Shown: positions 1 through 6,339, numbered from the stretch's first letter. The stretch: DNA of 7,193 bases from Actinomycetes bacterium (GCA_021793495.1 JAJYSQ010000077.1:1-7193); one strand, 5' to 3'. Numbers and translations are program-made. The notes: generated by a model from the letters alone, not told the origin.

Positions 1-672
1 GGACGTACGTCCCCGGCCGATCAGCTCCTCGGCCACGCGGACGGGGTCGCGTCCTGGGTACAGCCACTCGAGGTCCTCGGCGCTGGCCTTGACCACGTGG
101 GCCAGCGCCGCGAGCTCCTGCACGTGAGCGACGGCCCCGCACGGTCCGTCCCCGTGGGGATCCAGGAGCGAAGGGCGGACGTTCGGATCGTACGAAACCG
201 ACACGCCACGCCCGCCCGCCGCGCTCATCAGCCCGTGGACGGCCCGAGCCCCCGGGAGCAGCACGGTGGCCAGCGACCCCGTGTGCAGGGCCAGGGTCCC
301 CGCGGGGGGTGTGACCGGAACCGACAGGTCCCAGTCCAGCCGCAGGTCGTACCGGGCGACGCCGGCAGCGTCCAGGTCGGCGATCGCCAGACCGGTCGGG
401 TGGCGTCGGTCCACCCGGGGCAGCCCGACCCCGGATGCCACGAGATGCGCGTGGACCAGCCGGCCGAACGGGTCCTCGCCGAGCCCGGTGACCAGCTCGA
501 CGGGTCGGCCGAGGCGGGCCAGCCCCACGGCGACGTTGGCTGGGCTGCCGCCGGGCAGGGCCCGGTACGTGGCCGGAGCGGGGGTCGGCACCAGGTCCAC
601 CAGCGCTTCGCCCACCACGAGGATCGATCCCTGGGTCGGCGCGCCAACACCCTCGGGTGCGGTGCGGTCCAT
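1..672 (-). CDS. PfkB-family carbohydrate kinase (fructokinase-like), 3' end outside the window
   Basis: This reading frame is open from ATG at 672 to the window edge, giving 224 residues. The family's usual length is about 300-320, so roughly the last quarter is missing. Seen: a family-type first strand 'ILVVGEALVDLVP' (residues 17-29); the sugar-binding PfkB signature 'GGSPANVAVGLARLG' (41-55); 'GLGEDPFGRLV' (63-73); 'YDPNVRPSLL' (161-170); and 'VKASAEDLEWLYPG' (194-207), the usual stretch before the ATP site. The C-terminal ATP/anion-hole motif (DTxGAGD type) and its catalytic Asp lie beyond the edge. Family knowledge: ATP-dependent phosphorylation of a sugar, most often fructose for this layout, in the cytoplasm. 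The substrate cannot be fixed from this fragment. Upstream the frame stays open to a TAG near 750 but offers no other ATG or GTG. A -10 hexamer 8 bases before the ATG suggests a nearly leaderless mRNA. It is transcribed divergently from the DUF1707 gene. Confidence 0.9.
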   Translation of the reverse strand, partial: MDRTAPEGVGAPTQGSILVVGEALVDLVPTPAPATYRALPGGSPANVAVGLARLGRPVELVTGLGEDPFGRLVHAHLVASGVGLPRVDRRHPTGLAIADLDAAGVARYDLRLDWDLSVPVTPPAGTLALHTGSLATVLLPGARAVHGLMSAAGGRGVSVSYDPNVRPSLLDPHGDGPCGAVAHVQELAALAHVVKASAEDLEWLYPGRDPVRVAEELIGRGRTS

Positions 673-680
673 GGTTGCCG

Positions 681-686
681 AGGGTA
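681..686 (-). promoter_or_regulatory. Putative -10 element of the PfkB-family kinase gene
   Basis: On the minus strand TACCCT lies 8 bases upstream of the ATG at 672 and fits the actinobacterial sigma-70 -10 consensus TANNNT. Transcription would begin about 2 bases before the start codon. No good -35 hexamer is seen at the expected distance, and no Shine-Dalgarno is visible. Inferred from position and from the same arrangement at five other genes here. Confidence 0.5.
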
Positions 687-751
687 GGCCGTCGGGGTTG
701 GACAGAGCATCCAGGGCGCTGGTGGCGATGCCTGGCGGGGTCTGGCGAGGC

Positions 752-757
752 TAGGGT
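752..757 (+). promoter_or_regulatory. Putative -10 element giving a leaderless DUF1707 mRNA
   Basis: TAGGGT ends exactly 6 bases before the GTG at 764, so the predicted first transcribed base is the G of the start codon. The identical hexamer and spacing occur before the GIY-YIG gene (6408-6413). The -35 region is not recognisable. It supports 764 as the true start. Confidence 0.55.
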
Positions 758-763
758 CGAGGC

Positions 764-1333
764 GTGGGGTCGCGAGCCGACGATGATGATCGGGTGCGGG
801 CTGGGGACGCTGATCGCGACCGGGTCGCCGAGGTGGTCCGTGAGGCGTTCGCGCACGGTCGGCTCGGCGCCGACGAGGTCGACGACCGGCTCTGTCGGGT
901 GCTGGCGGCGCGCACTCGCGGGGAGCTGTCCCGGATCGTCGTGGACCTGCCGCATCCTGCCTCGGGCGTGCCTGCCGGCCCGATCACCGCGCTGCTGTCC
1001 ACCGTGCACCGCCAGGGCCCCTGGACGCTGCCGGACCGGCTGACGATCACTGCGGTGCTCGGTTCGGTGAGGCTGGACCTGTCCGAGGCGGTGGTGCAGA
1101 GCACCCGGACCACGATCGTGGCCAACGCGGTCATGGGATCGGTCATCCTCAGGGTGCCCGACGGGGTCGCGGTGGAGATGGCCGGGACCTCGGTCGCTGG
1201 TTCGCGGAAGGTTGCTCGTCGCCCCGCCGCTGCCCCGGACGCCCCGGTGCTCAGGATCGAGGGCACGCTCGTGCTCGGATCGGTCCTCGTGCATCGATCA
1301 CGCCCACCGGCTCGCGGACGCAGGCTCCGGTGA
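764..1333 (+). CDS. DUF1707 / LiaF-like cell-envelope response protein
   Basis: A 189-residue protein starting at GTG. Residues 11-63 match the DUF1707 (SHOCT-like) pattern: 'VRAGDADRDRVAEVVREAF', then 'GRLGADEVDDRL' and 'LAARTRGELSRIVVDLP'. These short domains sit at the N-terminus of many actinobacterial envelope proteins. Residues 92-176 resemble the beta-rich C-terminal domain of LiaF/DUF2154 proteins and show three regularly placed strands ending in (L/M)GSV: 'ITAVLGSVRLDL', 'ANAVMGSVILRV' and 'LVLGSVLVHR'. No transmembrane helix or signal peptide is seen, so it is probably cytoplasmic or membrane-associated through a partner. LiaF-type domains act in cell-envelope stress signalling in Firmicutes; a similar role here is inference only. 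The DUF4245 gene follows 49 bases downstream on the same strand with no obvious promoter of its own, so the two may be co-transcribed. Confidence 0.85.
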   Translation: MGSRADDDDRVRAGDADRDRVAEVVREAFAHGRLGADEVDDRLCRVLAARTRGELSRIVVDLPHPASGVPAGPITALLSTVHRQGPWTLPDRLTITAVLGSVRLDLSEAVVQSTRTTIVANAVMGSVILRVPDGVAVEMAGTSVAGSRKVARRPAAAPDAPVLRIEGTLVLGSVLVHRSRPPARGRRLR

Positions 1334-1382
1334 GCCGCGCCCCCGGTCGCACGCTGAACGGGTCGTGGGCGACGATGGCGGG

Positions 1383-1961
1383 GTGAGTCGGACGACGGTC
1401 GGTGGCGAGCCCACGGCAACCGAGAACCTCCCGGCCCGTCGGCGCGGAGGCAGCGTGCTGGACCTGCTGCGCACGCTGGCGGTGGTCGGCCTGTTCGCAG
1501 CCGTCATCCTCGCGCTGACCCCGCGACCGCACTCCACGGGGGTCCGGGTCGTCGACTACCAACCGGCGTTGGTCGCGGTCCGCGGCGTGGCACCCTTCGC
1601 GGTCCTCGCCCCCGTGGGGCTGCCGTCTGGCTGGCAGGCCACCAGCGTGCGGTACGACGAGCAGGGCGGCTTCCCGGTCTGGCACCTGGGGTTCGTCGCG
1701 CCGGGCCCGGTCTATGCGTCGCTGGAGCAGTCGTCCGCGCCCGGAGCGACCTTCCTGGCCCGTCAGGTGCCGTCGGCGGTCGCGGCCGGCACCCGCGAGA
1801 TCGCCGGGGCGAGCTGGACCCGTTACCAGGGTTCCGGCTCGATGGCTCGGGCCTACGTCCGTGTCTCGGCCCGGGACACGGTGATCGTCACGGGGTCGGC
1901 CTCGTGGGCCCAGCTAGCCGTGCTCGCCGGGTCCCTGAGGTCCGGGTCCCTGAGGTCCTGA
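1383..1961 (+). CDS. DUF4245 domain membrane-anchored protein
   Basis: A 192-residue protein read from GTG at 1383; in-frame GTG at 1365 would add six residues and cannot be excluded. A basic, polar N-terminus ('ARRRGG', residues 18-23) is followed by one hydrophobic helix (about 26-47, 'VLDLLRTLAVVGLFAAVILAL'-like), placing the rest outside the membrane. The outer part carries the DUF4245 pattern: 'APFAVLAPVGLPSGWQATSVR' region (70-90), 'VWHLGFVAPGPVYASLEQS' (99-117), 'GASWTRYQG' (142-150) and 'VIVTGSASWAQLAVLA' (167-182). Its biochemical function is unknown. In actinobacteria this family commonly sits beside xseB/xseA, as here. The C-terminus ends in GSLRSGSLRS, encoded by a 15-bp tandem repeat. 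The last 48 bases overlap the end of xseB on the opposite strand. Confidence 0.82.
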   Translation: MSRTTVGGEPTATENLPARRRGGSVLDLLRTLAVVGLFAAVILALTPRPHSTGVRVVDYQPALVAVRGVAPFAVLAPVGLPSGWQATSVRYDEQGGFPVWHLGFVAPGPVYASLEQSSAPGATFLARQVPSAVAAGTREIAGASWTRYQGSGSMARAYVRVSARDTVIVTGSASWAQLAVLAGSLRSGSLRS

Positions 1962-2231
1962 CCCCTGGGGTCCGGTCCCACTGGTGCGAACCTCGTCCAG
2001 CCGAGCCCGGGCTCCGTCCAGCCACTGTTGGCAGGCATCGGCCAGCTCCTCGCCGCGCTCCCAGAGCGCCAGGGACTCCTCGAGGCTGACTCCACCGGCC
2101 TCCAGGCGGTGCACCACCTCCGTCAGCTGGTCGCGGGCCTGCTCGTAGGTGCCGGGAACCGGTCCGTCTGCCGGTGGCGGGTTCTCCGGTGCGCGCTGCG
2201 CTGACGCGTTGTCTGCCGGTGGGCTGGCCAT
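1914..2231 (-). CDS. xseB: Exodeoxyribonuclease VII small subunit
   Basis: A 105-residue protein. XseB binds XseA in the multisubunit exonuclease VII, which degrades single-stranded DNA from both ends into oligonucleotides. The family core is at residues 29-81: 'YEQARDQLTEVVHRLEAGG', then 'VSLEESLALWERGEELADAC' and a final helix to 'ARLDEV'. Family members usually have 70-90 residues. The extras are a Pro/Ala-rich N-terminus (1-28) and a collagen-like C-terminal tail of GPQ/GPG triplets (about 85-105) made by a tandem repeat. Two starts are possible. ATG at 2237 overlaps the xseA stop as ATGA but lies directly against the AGGAAGG Shine-Dalgarno; ATG at 2231 has it 6 bases away and is preferred. 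It follows xseA in an operon, so subunit supply is translationally linked. It overlaps DUF4245 tail-to-tail. Confidence 0.9.
   Translation of the reverse strand: MASPPADNASAQRAPENPPPADGPVPGTYEQARDQLTEVVHRLEAGGVSLEESLALWERGEELADACQQWLDGARARLDEVRTSGTGPQGSGPQGPGPQGPGEHG
1929..1973. repeat. 15-bp tandem repeat (two perfect, one degenerate copy) coding on both strands
   Basis: GGGTCCCTGAGGTCC occurs perfectly at 1929-1943 and 1944-1958. A third copy at 1959-1973 matches at 11 of 15 positions. On the plus strand the two perfect copies encode GSLRSGSLRS of the DUF4245 protein, and the third begins with its TGA stop. On the minus strand the same DNA encodes the GPQ/GPG tail of XseB. Since 15 is a multiple of three, copy changes keep both frames. 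Confidence 0.9.
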
Positions 2232-2233
2232 CC

Positions 2234-3463
2234 TCATCCTTCCTGCCGGGGCGTGCTCGGGACATCACTGACCTGTGCGGCGAACCGGCCGTGGGCCACC
2301 CGGATCCCGATGGACTCACCCGGCACGACCTGCCGCGGGTCGTCGACCACCCCGCCATCCTCTCGCTGGACGACCGCATACCCGCGCTGCAGCGTGGCAG
2401 CGGGGGACAGGGTCAGCACGCGGGCCCGGGTGTGGACCAAGCCGTCTGCGGCGCGATCCAGCCGGGCCCGCATGGCCCGACCGGCCCGGTCCCGCATGGC
2501 CTGGACCTCCTGCGCCCGGGTGTCCAGGGCGGCGTACGGATCGGCCAGCGACGGCCGGGACCGTACGGCCGCCAGCCACGTGGACTCACGGTCCAGCCGG
2601 GTGCGCAGTGCGACCCGGACCCGCCGGCGCAGCTCGGCGATCCGCAGGGCTTCCTCGGTCACGTCTGGCACCACCCGCCGGCCCGCGTCGGTCGGGGTCG
2701 ACGCGCGCACGTCGGCCGCCAGGTCCACCAGCGGCACATCCTCTTCGTGCCCGATCGCGGAGACCACCGGGGTCCGGGTAGCCACGACGGCCCGGACCAG
2801 CGCCTCGTCGGAGAAGGCCAGCAGATCCTCCAGCGCACCCCCGCCTCGGGCCAGCACGATCACCTCCACCTCGGGGTCGGCGTCCAGCCGGGCCAACGCC
2901 GCGGTGACCTCCGAGACAGCGCTGACCCCTTGGACCGCGACCTCCTCGATCCGGAACCGGACCGCCGGCCACCGGCGGCGGGCGTTCTCCACCACGTCGC
3001 GCTCGGCGGCTGAGGAGCGTCCGCACACCAGGCCGACCACCTGGGGCAGGAAGGGCAACGGCCGCTTGCGTTCCGCGGCGAACAGCCCTTCCGCGGCCAG
3101 CATGACGCGGAGCCGTTCCAGGCGAGCCAGCAGCTCGCCCACCCCGACGTGGCGGATCTCGTCCGCCGCCAGAGACAGCTGACCGCGCTTGAGGTACCAG
3201 GTGGGACGAGCATGCAGGACTACCCGGGTGTTGGCCTGCAGCGTGGGGCTCACCGCGTCCAGCACCCGGCGCGAGCAGGTGACCTTCAGCGAGATGTCGG
3301 CCGCGACGTCGCGCAGCGTCAGGAAGGCAAAACCCTGGTACCGGTCGACCTCGACCACTTGGCCGTCGACCCAGATCTTGCCCAGCCGGGCGATCCACTC
3401 GCCGATCTGCTGGGAGACCACCCGGACCGGGGTCGGATCCTCCGGGGAGCTGGCGGATGGCAT
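2234..3463 (-). CDS. xseA: Exodeoxyribonuclease VII large subunit
   Basis: A 409-residue protein, normal for the family, and the catalytic subunit of exonuclease VII (metal-dependent single-strand DNA degradation in repair and recombination). Domains: N-terminal OB-fold (about 15-108, with '[20 protein letters not shown]'); catalytic domain from about 130 with '[16 protein letters not shown]' (142-157), '[13 protein letters not shown]' (205-217), 'SAIGHEED' (235-242) and '[11 protein letters not shown]' (251-261); a long charged helical segment (265-345); and the C-terminal '[14 protein letters not shown]' (352-365). The start at 3463 is chosen because the OB-fold follows at once and GGAG lies 8 bases upstream. 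An in-frame ATG at 3547 would add 28 residues translated purely from the 17-bp repeat array, with no family counterpart. Its stop at 2236-2234 abuts xseB. It is divergent from ispH, and no TANNNT -10 element is seen upstream, so its promoter is uncertain. Confidence 0.95.
   Translation of the reverse strand: MPSASSPEDPTPVRVVSQQIGEWIARLGKIWVDGQVVEVDRYQGFAFLTLRDVAADISLKVTCSRRVLDAVSPTLQANTRVVLHARPTWYLKRGQLSLAADEIRHVGVGELLARLERLRVMLAAEGLFAAERKRPLPFLPQVVGLVCGRSSAAERDVVENARRRWPAVRFRIEEVAVQGVSAVSEVTAALARLDADPEVEVIVLARGGGALEDLLAFSDEALVRAVVATRTPVVSAIGHEEDVPLVDLAADVRASTPTDAGRRVVPDVTEEALRIAELRRRVRVALRTRLDRESTWLAAVRSRPSLADPYAALDTRAQEVQAMRDRAGRAMRARLDRAADGLVHTRARVLTLSPAATLQRGYAVVQREDGGVVDDPRQVVPGESIGIRVAHGRFAAQVSDVPSTPRQEG
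2238..2244 (-). promoter_or_regulatory. Ribosome binding site deciding the xseB start
   Basis: AGGAAGG on the minus strand lies inside the last xseA codons. It is 6 bases from ATG at 2231 but 0 bases from ATG at 2237. The spacing favours 2231, although the ATGA stop/start overlap at 2237 would be typical of translational coupling. Confidence 0.6.
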
Positions 3464-3471
3464 CCGGAACT

Positions 3472-3475
3472 CTCC
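3472..3475 (-). promoter_or_regulatory. Shine-Dalgarno of xseA
   Basis: GGAG within GGGGAGAG on the minus strand sits 8 bases before the ATG at 3463. It directly abuts the first unit of the 17-bp array, so if transcription starts upstream of or in the array, repeat RNA forms the xseA 5' leader. Confidence 0.6.
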
Positions 3476-3477
3476 CC

Positions 3478-3596
3478 ACTGTGGTATCGGTGGCACTGTG
3501 GTATCGGTGGCACTGTGGTATCGGTGGCACTGTGGTATCGGTGGCACTGTGGTATCGGTGGCACTGTGGTATCGGTGGCACTGTCGTGTCGGTACG
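3478..3596. repeat. 17-bp tandem repeat array between divergent xseA and ispH
   Basis: ACTGTGGTATCGGTGGC is repeated six times without a single mismatch (3478-3579), followed by a degenerate seventh unit (3580-3596) matching at 12 of 17 positions. Within each unit GTGG recurs at alternating 8- and 9-base spacing, with small CAC-T-GTG and GTG-G-CAC dyads at the unit joints. The array starts 15 bases from the xseA ATG and ends 75 bases before ispH. It contains no stop codon in any of the six frames, so false N-terminal extensions run through it. Candidate roles, all inference: tandem operator sites, a repeat-structured leader of xseA, or a variable-number repeat that changes promoter spacing. 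There are no unique spacers, so it is not CRISPR. Confidence 0.97.
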
Positions 3597-3659
3597 ACGG
3601 CCGTGGCGGCACCACCGACTGACGCTGCTGGCCCACGTCGCGGTCTCGGGGCCCGCGCC

Positions 3660-3665
3660 TACCAT
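3660..3665 (+). promoter_or_regulatory. Putative -10 element giving a leaderless ispH mRNA
   Basis: TACCAT fits TANNNT and ends exactly 6 bases before the ATG at 3672, placing the transcription start on the A of that ATG. No clear -35 hexamer and only a poor purine stretch (GAAG) are present upstream. It favours 3672 over upstream in-frame starts within or beyond the repeat array. Confidence 0.5.
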
Positions 3666-3671
3666 GAAGCC

Positions 3672-4658
3672 ATGTCTCGCACCGACGGTCCGCCCGGCCG
3701 CGTCCTGCTCGCCTCGCCGAGAGGGTACTGCGCCGGGGTCGACCGGGCGGTGCAGGCTGTGGAGAAGGCTCTCGAGGTCCATGGTGCCCCGGTGTACGTG
3801 CGCAAGCAGATCGTGCACAACACGCACGTCGTCGCGGCCCTGGCCGAGCGGGGCGCGGTCTTCGTGGACGAGGCAGACCAGGTACCCGAGGGCGCCGTCG
3901 TGGTTCTCTCCGCCCACGGGGTCGCCCCGGCCGTCTACCAGCAGGCCGCCGCCCGGAGTCTGCGGACCATCGACGCGACGTGTCCGCTGGTCACCAAGGT
4001 CCACCGTGAGGCCGCACGGTTTGCGGCCGAGGGGTACGAGATCCTCCTCGTCGGTCACGCTGGGCACGAGGAGGTGGAGGGCACCACCGGCGAGGCCCCG
4101 GAGAAGATCCGGTTGGTCGACAGCCCGGCGGCCGCGGACGCTGTCGAGGTGGACGACCCCGACCGGGTTGTCTGGTTGTCCCAGACCACGCTGTCCGTGG
4201 ACGAGACGATGGCGACCGTGGCGCGGCTGCGCGAACGTTTTCCGCACCTGGTCGATCCGCCCAGCGACGACATCTGCTATGCGACGCAGAACAGGCAGGT
4301 CGCGGTCAAGGCGATCGCCGGCCGCTGCGACCTGATGATCGTGGTCGGGTCGTCGAACTCCTCGAACTCGGTTCGACTGGTCGAGGTCGCCCGGCAGTCG
4401 GGGGCGCTGGCGGCGTACCTGGTGGACCGGGCCGAGGAGATCGAGGAGACGTGGCTGTCCGGGGCTGCGACGGTCGGGTTGACCAGTGGCGCTTCGGTAC
4501 CCGAGATCCTGGTTCGCCGGGTGCTGGAGCATCTCGCGTACCGGGGGTTCACCTCGGTCCAGGAGGTGGAGACTACCGAGGAGCACCTGACGTTCGCCCT
4601 GCCCGCGGGGTTGCGCCGAGATCTGCGCGCCTCCCAGTCACAGACGCTGCCGGCCTAG
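3672..4658 (+). CDS. ispH: 4-hydroxy-3-methylbut-2-enyl diphosphate reductase
   Basis: A 328-residue protein matching IspH (LytB), the last MEP-pathway enzyme. It reduces HMBPP to isopentenyl and dimethylallyl diphosphate using a [4Fe-4S] cluster. All hallmark residues are visible: cluster cysteines C20 ('RGYCAGV'), C104 ('DATCPLV') and C202 ('ICYATQNRQ'); substrate histidines H49 ('VHNTH'), H82 ('AHGV') and H132; catalytic-type E134 in 'GHEEVEG'; the 'SQTTLS' segment (170-175); and 'SSNSSNS' (228-234). It is full length and shows no defects. The start at ATG 3672 gives the family N-terminus '[12 protein letters not shown]'; the frame runs open far upstream through the repeat array, but that extension has no family support. 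The 3' end overlaps the DUF6542 gene by 21 bases tail-to-tail, leaving no room for an intergenic terminator. Confidence 0.97.
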   Translation: MSRTDGPPGRVLLASPRGYCAGVDRAVQAVEKALEVHGAPVYVRKQIVHNTHVVAALAERGAVFVDEADQVPEGAVVVLSAHGVAPAVYQQAAARSLRTIDATCPLVTKVHREAARFAAEGYEILLVGHAGHEEVEGTTGEAPEKIRLVDSPAAADAVEVDDPDRVVWLSQTTLSVDETMATVARLRERFPHLVDPPSDDICYATQNRQVAVKAIAGRCDLMIVVGSSNSSNSVRLVEVARQSGALAAYLVDRAEEIEETWLSGAATVGLTSGASVPEILVRRVLEHLAYRGFTSVQEVETTEEHLTFALPAGLRRDLRASQSQTLPA

Positions 4659-5108
4659 GGGCGGGCTCGTCCGGTGCCCCGGGCGGCGGACCGTCCGGGA
4701 CACCACGATCAGCGCCGTGAGCAGCTCGACGCCGGCCAGCGTGGGTAGGCCGGTCGACAGCGAGGAGAAGACCGCCAGCCCCGTACCGAGCATCCCCCCA
4801 CCCCCGTTGACCGCGGCCGCCAGCAGCACGCCCAGGGCGAAGGCCAGCGGTGGGGTGACCAGTGCGGCCAGCCGATCGGCTCGCCGCACCCGCCACGCCG
4901 CGTAGGCAGCACCCGCGGCCAGGCAGAGCGCGAAGATCGCGTGCAGCCCGTCGGTGGTCATCAGATCGATCCCGGCGCCGACCAGCGTGAGCACTCCGAC
5001 CGTTGCCGCAACCCCCGAGGTGGTGAGCGTCGGAGCACCGGAAGCGGGTGGCACGGTCTGCTCGCGTGGCGTGGGACGAGGATCGGTTCGCAGGGAGTGG
5101 GTGGTCAC
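4638..5108 (-). CDS. DUF6542 domain membrane protein
   Basis: A 156-residue protein from GTG at 5108. After a polar N-terminus (1-30) there are about four hydrophobic helices, near 31-51 ('[19 protein letters not shown]'), 55-73, 81-101 and 107-137, then a basic C-terminal tail ('RTVRRPGHR'). The motif 'VGAGIDL' and '[20 protein letters not shown]' (69-88) fit DUF6542, a family of unknown function common beside ispH and ychF in actinobacteria. The start at 5108 is preferred because a TACCGT -10 hexamer lies 7 bases upstream. GTG at 5180 is also in frame and would add 24 basic residues while running up to the ychF promoter. The reading frame contains a G5-T-G6 run coding for the glycine loop between helices 3 and 4. 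Confidence 0.8.
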   Translation of the reverse strand: MTTHSLRTDPRPTPREQTVPPASGAPTLTTSGVAATVGVLTLVGAGIDLMTTDGLHAIFALCLAAGAAYAAWRVRRADRLAALVTPPLAFALGVLLAAAVNGGGGMLGTGLAVFSSLSTGLPTLAGVELLTALIVVSRTVRRPGHRTSPPLGRQRL

Positions 5109-5115
5109 CGGGTCC

Positions 5116-5121
5116 ACGGTA
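5116..5121 (-). promoter_or_regulatory. Putative -10 element of the DUF6542 gene
   Basis: On the minus strand TACCGT ends 7 bases before the GTG at 5108, predicting a leaderless or nearly leaderless transcript. It is the main reason for choosing 5108 over 5180. Confidence 0.45.
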
Positions 5122-5181
5122 GGCCGGCGACGCACCCGGACGACGTTGCGACACGCGGACGAGACCTTGATCCCGGTCACC

Positions 5182-5187
5182 TAGGCT
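5182..5187 (+). promoter_or_regulatory. Putative -10 element of ychF
   Basis: TAGGCT ends 8 bases before the GTG at 5196, so transcription should start within about two bases of the start codon. TTGATC at 5167-5172 looks like a -35 but is only 9 bases away and so is not accepted as its partner. Confidence 0.5.
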
Positions 5188-5195
5188 GGTGGGTC

Positions 5196-6269
5196 GTGAC
5201 CCTGTCCCTCGGAATCGTCGGGCTGCCGAACGTGGGCAAGTCCACGCTGTTCAACGCCTTGACCCGCAATGACGTGCTGGCGGCGAACTACCCGTTCGCC
5301 ACCATCGAGCCGAACATCGGCGTGGTCGGGGTGCCGGACTCGCGGCTGGGCGTGCTGGCCAGGATGTTCTCCGCCGCCAAGATCGTGCCGGCCACCGTCT
5401 CTTTCACCGACATCGCCGGCCTGGTCCGCGGGGCGAGCCGCGGTGAGGGGCTGGGCAACCAGTTCCTGGCCCACATCCGTGAGGCCGACGCCATCTGCCA
5501 GGTCATCCGTGGATTCGGTGACGAGAACGTCACCCATGTCGATGGCCGGGTCGACCCGGCCGACGACATCGAGACGGTCAACACCGAGCTGATCCTGGCG
5601 GATCTGGGGACCGTGGAGAAGGCGCTGCCGCGGCTGGAGAAGGAGGCACGCCTGGTCCCCGCGCGCCGAGAGACGCTCGCCGCGGCTGAGCAGGCACGCG
5701 ACACCCTCCAGCGGGGCCGGACCCTGGCGTCCGCAGGGCGGGACCTCGCACCACTGCGCGAGCTGACGCTGCTGACCGCGAAGCCGTTCCTCTACGTGTT
5801 CAACGTCGACTCCGCCGAGCTGGACGACGAGTCGTACCTCGCCAGCCTCCGGGCGCTGGTGGCCCCGGCCGAGGCGGTGGTCCTGGACGCGAAGCTGGAG
5901 TCCGAGCTGGTCGAGCTGTCCGAGGCAGAAGCCCGGGAGATGCTCGCGGGCCTGGGCCAGGCGGAGAGCGGGTTGGACCAGCTGGTCCGGGTCGGGTTCG
6001 CGACGCTGGGGCTGGCCACGTTCCTGACCGCCGGGCCCAAGGAGGCCCGGGCCTGGACGATCCGGGCGGGGGCCACCGCGCCGGAGGCCGCCGGGGTGAT
6101 CCACTCGGACTTCCAGAAGGGGTTCGTCAAGGCGGAGGTGGTCTCCTACGACGACCTGGTGGCGGCCGGGTCGATGGCCGAGGCTCGAGCGCGCGGGAAG
6201 GCACGCATCGAGGGCAAGGAGTACGTGATGGCCGACGGGGACGTCGTCGAGTTCCGCTTCAACGTGTGA
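5196..6269 (+). CDS. ychF: Redox-regulated, ribosome-binding ATPase YchF (Obg family)
   Basis: A 357-residue protein, the normal family length of about 360. Seen: the P-loop 'GLPNVGKS' (9-16); 'NYPFATIEPNIGVV' (31-44); the G3 motif 'DIAGL' (72-76), with the hydrophobic residue that replaces the catalytic Gln of classical GTPases; 'GASRGEGLGNQFL' (79-91); 'NVDS' (203-206) in place of NKxD, consistent with the family's preference for ATP over GTP; a charged helical insert (about 128-190); and the C-terminal TGS domain (about 275-357) with 'HSDFQKGFVKAEVV' and 'MADGDVVEFRFNV'. Family knowledge: a cytoplasmic ATPase associated with ribosomes and linked to translation quality and oxidative-stress response. 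GTG at 5196 starts right at the conserved 'LSLGIVGLPNVGKS'; the long upstream open frame is a shadow of the DUF6542 region. Confidence 0.96.
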   Translation: MTLSLGIVGLPNVGKSTLFNALTRNDVLAANYPFATIEPNIGVVGVPDSRLGVLARMFSAAKIVPATVSFTDIAGLVRGASRGEGLGNQFLAHIREADAICQVIRGFGDENVTHVDGRVDPADDIETVNTELILADLGTVEKALPRLEKEARLVPARRETLAAAEQARDTLQRGRTLASAGRDLAPLRELTLLTAKPFLYVFNVDSAELDDESYLASLRALVAPAEAVVLDAKLESELVELSEAEAREMLAGLGQAESGLDQLVRVGFATLGLATFLTAGPKEARAWTIRAGATAPEAAGVIHSDFQKGFVKAEVVSYDDLVAAGSMAEARARGKARIEGKEYVMADGDVVEFRFNV

Positions 6270-6291
6270 TCCTGCGCGTTTGCGCAGGTCA
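6267..6291 (+). terminator. Hairpin terminator overlapping the ychF stop codon
   Basis: CCTGCGC (6271-6277), loop GTTT, then GCGCAGG (6282-6288) form a perfect 7-bp stem. The ychF stop codon TGA (6267-6269) can pair with TCA (6289-6291), extending the stem by 3 bp with one bulged T at 6270. There is no U-tract after it, which is common for actinobacterial hairpins, so its strength as a terminator is uncertain. Confidence 0.6.
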
Positions 6292-6310
6292 GGGGCTTGA
6301 TCCGGAGTCT

Positions 6311-6332
6311 TGGGCCGTCTCTGGGCCGTCTG
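6311..6332. repeat. Two tandem copies of an 11-bp unit
   Basis: TGGGCCGTCTC (6311-6321) is followed at once by TGGGCCGTCTG (6322-6332), differing only in the last base. It lies in the spacer between ychF and the GIY-YIG gene. No function can be assigned; a protein-binding site or a remnant of a recombination site are possibilities only. Confidence 0.8.
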
Positions 6333-6339
6333 ACCCGCA

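Noticed and set aside
97..754. Plus-strand open frames opposite the sugar kinase gene
   Set aside because: The minus-strand frame carries clear PfkB signatures. These frames are compositional shadows.
3478..3596. CRISPR array
   Set aside because: The 17-bp units are directly adjacent with no unique spacers, the unit is shorter than CRISPR repeats, and no cas gene is present.
3478..3596. Replication-origin iterons
   Set aside because: The spacing and perfect repetition resemble iterons, but the array sits between core chromosomal genes with no replication-initiator gene or AT-rich unwinding region nearby.
2586..4586. A 666-codon minus-strand open frame running antisense to ispH and through the repeat array into xseA in another frame
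   Set aside because: It is a GC-rich shadow frame with no recognisable domain, low-complexity Arg/Pro/Gly content and a repeat-derived middle. The overlapped ispH and xseA frames have complete family motifs.
5109..5180. Longer DUF6542 protein starting at GTG 5180
   Set aside because: The 24 extra residues are basic and uncharacteristic, and a -10 hexamer lies 7 bases before GTG 5108. It is kept only as an alternative.
5167..5187. Complete -35/-10 promoter for ychF using TTGATC and TAGGCT
   Set aside because: The spacer is only 9 bases, far from the usual 16-18. The -10 is kept and the -35 is not.
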